Origin: Streptomyces griseus
GTDB lineage: Bacteria > Actinomycetota > Actinomycetes > Streptomycetales > Streptomycetaceae
DNA length: 64,000 nucleotides
Assembly (NCBI RefSeq): GCF_001715295.1
Contig: NZ_MDKB01000002.1
Span: 64,221 to 128,220, forward strand
Direction of reading: 5' to 3'
The position numbers were made by a program, and so were the translations under genes. This document shows positions 60,092 to 64,000 of this stretch, one piece after another. The first letter of the stretch is position 1. Each line of letters starts with the position of its first letter. Below the pieces are notes generated by a model. That model had not been told where the DNA came from and made no database searches. It saw only the letters and a list, made by a program, of their open reading frames with translations.

Positions 60092-60532
60092 TCAGGCCTC
60101 GGTCGACTCGGTGGACGCGGCAGCGTCGGCCGCCTCGTCCGCCTTCTTGTCCGACTTCTTGGCCTTCTGGGTGATGGCCTCACCCTTGGCCTCGTCGCCG
60201 TCCGTGTTCAGGGCCTCGAACAGGGCACGCTTGTCGGCCTTGGGCTCCGGCTGCAGCAGCGGCGCGGGGGCCGGGAGACCCTTGTGGGCCTGCCAGTCAC
60301 CGGTGAGCTTCAGGATCGCGAGAACCGGCTCGGTCGGCTGGGCGCCGACGGACAGCCAGTACTGCGCACGCTCCGAGTTGACCTCGATGCGCGAGGGGTT
60401 CTGCACCGGGTGGTACAGGCCGATCTCCTCGATGGCCCGGCCGTCACGGCGGGTACGGGAGTCGGCGACGACGATGCGGTAGTGAGGCGAACGGATCTTG
60501 CCCAGACGCTTCAGCTTGATCTTGACTGCCAC
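60092..60532 (-). CDS. rpsP: 30S ribosomal protein S16
   Basis: A 146-residue S16. The family core (about 1-85) has [20 protein letters not shown] and [16 protein letters not shown] Lys/Ala/Glu-rich tail of about 60 residues follows, as in other Streptomyces. GTG start (VAVKIKL) with AGGAGACACC upstream. The frame is open upstream but not family-like. It leads the rpsP to sip operon. Confidence 0.97.
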   Translation of the reverse strand: MAVKIKLKRLGKIRSPHYRIVVADSRTRRDGRAIEEIGLYHPVQNPSRIEVNSERAQYWLSVGAQPTEPVLAILKLTGDWQAHKGLPAPAPLLQPEPKADKRALFEALNTDGDEAKGEAITQKAKKSDKKADEAADAAASTESTEA

Positions 60533-60687
60533 GGAAGTGGTGTCTCCTGGTCTCTGACGTGGTTGGGCACAAAAGATGCCACGTGGGGTTGCGGTACTCG
60601 GGTGCCCGATGGACGCGTCAGCCGGAGGAGAGAGGGGTCCTGTGCGACTGTCGAGTACAGCTGACCATTGTGCCACACCACTTCGGG

Positions 60688-61281
60688 TCACCCCACCGCG
60701 ACCGCCCCTTCGGGGATCCGGAAGGGTTTGCCGCACCCGCCGCACACGATCGGCGCCTGGGCGAGGACCGACGGGACGACCCGGACGTTGCGCCCGCAGT
60801 CGCAGACGGCCTTCACCCGCACACCCCCTCCGGAGGAGCCGTGCCGGGCGGCGGGGCCGCGGAAGGAGCGCTTGGTGTCCGCGGCGGTGGCCACGGTGTG
60901 CGCCTTGAGCGCGCGCTGCAGCCGTTCCGCGGTCGGGCGGTATCTGCGCCTGGCCTCGGGATTCAGGGTCACCAGCGAGAATCCGCTGCTGGGGTGGGGC
61001 TCCTCGGCGTGATCGAGCCCCAGCTCCTCGGCGATCGCGAGGAAGCGTCGGTTGTGGTAGCGGCCGGCCCGGGAGGTGTCCCGCACACCTCGCGCGGCGG
61101 CGATGCCGTGGACTGCCTCGTGGAGCAGTCGTTCGAAGGAGAGCTCGGCGCCACAGGCGGACGAGGATTCTCCGATCAGGGACTCTGGCGCGGCAAGATC
61201 GGGCAGCTCGGGGTGGTACCGCTGAATGTCGGCCCACGCCTGTGCCAGCTCTGCGGCAAGTACAGGTGGTGTCGTGCTCAC
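60688..61281 (-). CDS. SprT-like metalloprotease-fold protein
   Basis: A 197-residue protein. The zinc motif HEAVH is in [17 protein letters not shown] near residue 54, followed by [21 protein letters not shown], as in SprT-like domains. The C-terminus has a zinc-ribbon-like pair CDCGRN and CGGCGKPF. The arrangement recalls SprT/Spartan-type proteases, but the function in bacteria is not settled. GTG start. The gap to rpsP is about 155 bases. Confidence 0.82.
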   Translation of the reverse strand: MSTTPPVLAAELAQAWADIQRYHPELPDLAAPESLIGESSSACGAELSFERLLHEAVHGIAAARGVRDTSRAGRYHNRRFLAIAEELGLDHAEEPHPSSGFSLVTLNPEARRRYRPTAERLQRALKAHTVATAADTKRSFRGPAARHGSSGGGVRVKAVCDCGRNVRVVPSVLAQAPIVCGGCGKPFRIPEGAVAVG

Positions 61282-61314
61282 GTCGTGACAACGAGCCTGA
61301 CTGCTCCGGTGTTC

Positions 61315-61470
61315 CTATTCCGGGGCATCCCAAATAATTTGCACGTACCAGTCAGTTGCCGTTGATACGTCCGGACGAGGGCGGGTGACCAGATCTGCGG
61401 AGAAGTCACACAGCTCGCACCAAGCCGGTACGTAGCGTGCTGTACGCAGCTGGGGGTCCGTGGCGTACAC
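61315..61470 (-). CDS. Candidate small protein (weak)
   Basis: A 51-residue frame from a GTG, starting [20 protein letters not shown] and containing WCELCDF. Composition is protein-like (Trp, Tyr, two Cys), but third-position GC is only moderate and there is no ribosome-binding site. A longer frame extends upstream through other DNA. It could be a real short gene with a leaderless start, or chance. Confidence 0.3.
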   Translation of the reverse strand: MYATDPQLRTARYVPAWCELCDFSADLVTRPRPDVSTATDWYVQIIWDAPE

Positions 61471-61833
61471 ACGAGGGCGTAGGGGCCCCGTCGGCCGACC
61501 CTCCACGACCTCCTGTGCCGACCCTACCCGGCGCGCGGGGCCGGCCCGGACGCCCCCGCCCGCCCGGGCCGGCGAGGCTCTCGACGTGCTGCCTCCCGCG
61601 TGCCGGGTCAGACTGTGAGGAAGCGAGCAGCAGGCGCGCCGGCCCCGGCCCCGCCGTGCCGACCGGAGCCGGGGGCGCACGACCGGAGCACACGGGCACC
61701 GCCGTCCGACCCATCCACCCCCTGGACGGGACCGCCGAGGCGGGGTTCTCTGGCATACGGGGGTCGCGGCCGCACACACCAGGGGGACGGAACTCGGGCA
61801 CGACCGAACTCTCGGCGGATTGGGGCGCATTCC
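61471..61833. other. Gene-free stretch upstream of the methyltransferase
   Basis: About 360 bases without a gene I can support. Open frames on both strands lack ribosome-binding sites and family character. It presumably holds the methyltransferase promoter; no clear hexamers were found. Confidence 0.5.
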
Positions 61834-62703
61834 ATGACACCAACGCTCGTCCGGCACCGTAGGTACGCGGACTCGTCCGCCCCGGAGGACGCCGGGACCC
61901 GTGCCCGCGACTGGGCCGAGATCCAGGAGCGCATGCTGGCACCGCTGTACGAAGCCGTGTTCGACCGGCTCGAAGTGGGGACCGGCACCCGGATGCTCTC
62001 CCTCGGCTGCGGTTCCGGGCTCGCCCTGCTGATCGCGGCCTCGCGAGGGGCGCGCGTCACCGGCGTCGACACCGACCGCGAACGGCTCGCCCTGGCACGC
62101 GAGCGCCTGCTGTCCGACCCACGGCACGAGCCGGGTCCGGGCGGTACGCGGGCGCGCGCGAGGCTCGTCGAGGGTGCACCCGCGGCGGCCACGCCGGCCG
62201 GACAGGCGCCGTACAACCTGCTCACCGTCTTCCACCCGATCGGCTGCGCGACCGGTGACTCCGACGGACTCGCGCCCGCCCTGGCCTCCGCCGTCCCGCT
62301 GGCCGTGCGCGGAGCGACCGTGGTGCTGACGGGGTGGGGTCCGCCGGAGCGCTGCGCCACCGCCCCGGTACTCCGGGTGGCGAGCCGGCTCGCCGAGGCG
62401 GCGCCCACGCCGCGTTCGGGGAACGGCTGGCGGCCGGCCCTGCGCGACGACCTGGAGGAGGTGGCGGCGCGGGCCGGGCTGAAGCCGGACGGCTCCGGCC
62501 GGGTGTCCTGCCCCTTCGGATACGCGGACGTGGACAGCGCGGTGCGCGGTCTGCTCTCGACCGGGCTGTTCGAGGCGGCGATCCGGGCGACGGACCGTTC
62601 CCAGGTCGAGAAGGAGGTGGCGGAGGCGCTCCATCCGCACCTGCGGCCCGACGGCACGGTCTGGATGCCCAACGTCTTCCGCTACCTGGTGTGCGTCACG
62701 TAG
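61834..62703 (+). CDS. SAM-dependent methyltransferase (class I fold)
   Basis: A 289-residue protein. Motif I MLSLGCGSGLALLIAA (residues about 50-65) and the acidic VTGVDTDRERLALARERL define a class I methyltransferase fold. The C-terminal half has no motif that reveals the substrate. The ATG has only GGGGCG upstream, so the start is moderately sure. It is alone on the plus strand between the SprT-like gene and convergent ffh. Similar proteins in Streptomyces are unassigned. Confidence 0.82.
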   Translation: MTPTLVRHRRYADSSAPEDAGTRARDWAEIQERMLAPLYEAVFDRLEVGTGTRMLSLGCGSGLALLIAASRGARVTGVDTDRERLALARERLLSDPRHEPGPGGTRARARLVEGAPAAATPAGQAPYNLLTVFHPIGCATGDSDGLAPALASAVPLAVRGATVVLTGWGPPERCATAPVLRVASRLAEAAPTPRSGNGWRPALRDDLEEVAARAGLKPDGSGRVSCPFGYADVDSAVRGLLSTGLFEAAIRATDRSQVEKEVAEALHPHLRPDGTVWMPNVFRYLVCVT

Positions 62704-62757
62704 GGACCCGAAGCGCGGCCGCGTAGCCGGCCCGTGCGAGGTGGACCCGTGGGGACG

Positions 62758-62794
62758 GTGAGGGGGCACCCCGCCGGGCGGGGTGCCCCCTCAC
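62758..62794. terminator. Bidirectional terminator between methyltransferase and ffh
   Basis: An 18-bp perfect inverted repeat (62758-62775 and 62777-62794) with one central base, so in practice a 14-16 bp stem with a small loop. It ends 16 bases before the ffh stop and 55 bases after the methyltransferase stop. Confidence 0.88.
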
Positions 62795-62810
62795 TGCCGG
62801 GCGACCCCGG

Positions 62811-64000
62811 TCAGCCCATGAACTTCTTGAACTCGTCCGGCAGTTCGAAGTTCTTGTCCTCCTGGGCGGGGAGACCGAAGGCACCGCCCTGCGCCGCCGC
62901 CTGTTCGCGGCGGGCCGCGGCGGCCTGCTCCTCCGCCTTGCGCTTCATCGGGTTGCCGCTCTTGCGCTTGCCCTTGGCCTGTTTGACCTGCTTCTTCTGC
63001 CGGCCGGGACCGCCACCCATGCCCGGCATCCCCGGCATCCCGGGCATGCCGCCGCCCTGGGCCATCTTCGACATCATCTTGCGGGCCTCGAAGAACCGCT
63101 CGACGAGGTTCTTGACGGCGGAGACGTCGACTCCGGAACCCTTGGCGATACGGGCCCGGCGCGAACCGTTGATGATCGTCGGCTCGGCCCGTTCCTTCGG
63201 GGTCATCGACTTGATGATCGCCGCGGTGCGGTCCACGTCGCGCTCGTCGATGTTGTTGATCTGGTCCTTGATCTGCCCCATGCCCGGCAGCATCCCGAGC
63301 AGCTTGGAGATGGAGCCCATCTTCCTGACCTGCTCCATCTGCGCCAGGAAGTCGTCGAGCGTGAAGTCCTTGCCCTTGCTCGACGCCAGCTTGGAGGCCA
63401 TTTTGGCGGCCTCTTCCTGGCTGAACGTCTTCTCCGCCTGTTCGATCAGGGTGAGCAGGTCACCCATGTCGAGGATGCGGGAGGCCATGCGGTCGGGGTG
63501 GAAGGCGTCGAAGTCCTCGAGCTTCTCACCGTTCGACGCGAACATGATCTGCTTGCCCGTGACGTGGGCGATGGAGAGGGCGGCACCACCGCGGGCGTCG
63601 CCGTCGAGCTTGGAGAGGACCACGCCGTCGAAGCCGACGCCGTCACGGAAGGCCTCGGCGGTGTTGACCGCGTCCTGGCCGATCATCGCGTCGACGACGA
63701 AGAGGATCTCGTCGGGGCTGACGGCGTCACGGATGTCCGCGGCCTGCCGCATCAGCTCCTCGTCGATGCCGAGGCGGCCGGCGGTGTCGACGATCACGAT
63801 GTCGTGGACCTTGGCCTTGGCGAACTCGACGGAGTCCTGCGCGACCTTGACCGGGTCCCCCACACCGTTGCCCGGCTCCGGCGCGTACACCGCCACACCC
63901 GCGCGGTCGGCGACGACGCTCAGCTGGTTGACGGCGTTGGGGCGCTGGAGGTCACAGGCGACGAGCAGCGGGGAGTGGCCCTGGCCCTTGAGCCAGAGGC
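62811..64000 (-). CDS. ffh: Signal recognition particle protein Ffh (5' part outside window)
   Basis: The 3' 1,190 bases of ffh; the start lies beyond the right edge. Visible are the end of the GTPase NG domain (LLVACDLQRPNAVNQL, VDTAGRLGID, VLSKLDGDARGG with the TKLDG-type guanine motif) and the methionine-rich M domain (about the last 170 residues), with GMPGMPGMPGMGGG and a lysine-rich tail. Ffh binds 4.5S RNA and signal sequences of nascent membrane proteins. The C-terminus FKKFMG is as in Streptomyces. Confidence 0.97.
   Translation of the reverse strand, partial: LWLKGQGHSPLLVACDLQRPNAVNQLSVVADRAGVAVYAPEPGNGVGDPVKVAQDSVEFAKAKVHDIVIVDTAGRLGIDEELMRQAADIRDAVSPDEILFVVDAMIGQDAVNTAEAFRDGVGFDGVVLSKLDGDARGGAALSIAHVTGKQIMFASNGEKLEDFDAFHPDRMASRILDMGDLLTLIEQAEKTFSQEEAAKMASKLASSKGKDFTLDDFLAQMEQVRKMGSISKLLGMLPGMGQIKDQINNIDERDVDRTAAIIKSMTPKERAEPTIINGSRRARIAKGSGVDVSAVKNLVERFFEARKMMSKMAQGGGMPGMPGMPGMGGGPGRQKKQVKQAKGKRKSGNPMKRKAEEQAAAARREQAAAQGGAFGLPAQEDKNFELPDEFKKFMG

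Noticed and set aside
1..64000. tRNA or rRNA genes
   Set aside because: I looked in the gaps between genes and saw no cloverleaf or ribosomal RNA sequence; a dedicated search would be needed to exclude small RNAs.

Overview
This is very GC-rich DNA with densely packed, often 4-base-overlapping genes, many GTG starts, a WhiG sporulation sigma factor, a four-gene type I signal peptidase cluster and long antisense open frames. Together these mark it as a Streptomyces chromosome core. From memory, the gene order resembles the S. coelicolor stretch running from ffh to gabT, read in the opposite direction. I see no rRNA, tRNA, CRISPR array, insertion sequence or integrase.

Bases 1-26,100 are dominated by amine and amino-acid catabolism. 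They hold an aldehyde dehydrogenase, a PucR regulator and gabT. A tight operon follows with an aminobutyraldehyde-type dehydrogenase, a PotDABC polyamine importer and an amine-oxidase-like flavoprotein. Further on is a divergent pair: another aminobutyraldehyde dehydrogenase facing an Lrp/AsnC regulator with a class III aminotransferase behind it. The parts fit import of putrescine/spermidine, oxidation or transamination to aldehydes, GABA, then succinate. Interspersed are a TraD/VirD4-like membrane ATPase, a PAP2 phosphatase, a GH18 chitinase with a DasR-like operator in its promoter, a NADAR protein, a DUF4190 protein, adenosine deaminase and a glycerophosphodiester phosphodiesterase.

Bases 26,200-33,500 carry an odd two-gene ABC system whose ATPase has a degenerate signature motif, a LOG-family protein, and a thiamine ABC transporter (thiB-thiP-thiQ) behind a clear TPP riboswitch. 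rlmN follows.

Bases 35,167-41,461 are the most interesting accessory part. A six-gene, fully overlapping stressosome operon runs rsbR-rsbS-rsbT, an HATPase-PP2C fusion, a hybrid histidine kinase, and a receiver-PP2C phosphatase. The kinase starts with what looks like a degenerate RsbT domain. The block is bounded by two very strong perfect hairpins and sits between housekeeping genes, with no sigma factor, anti-sigma factor or RsbV beside it.

Bases 42,086-64,000 are conserved core on the minus strand: cdsA-frr-pyrH-tsf-rpsB; a LytM/M23 protein (plus strand) whose frame runs on through an antisense TetR gene; whiG; dprA-comM-yraN; DUF2469; NUDIX; four signal peptidases; rplS-trmD-rimM-KH protein-rpsP; a SprT-like protein; a methyltransferase (plus strand); and the 3' part of ffh, which leaves the window at its right edge.
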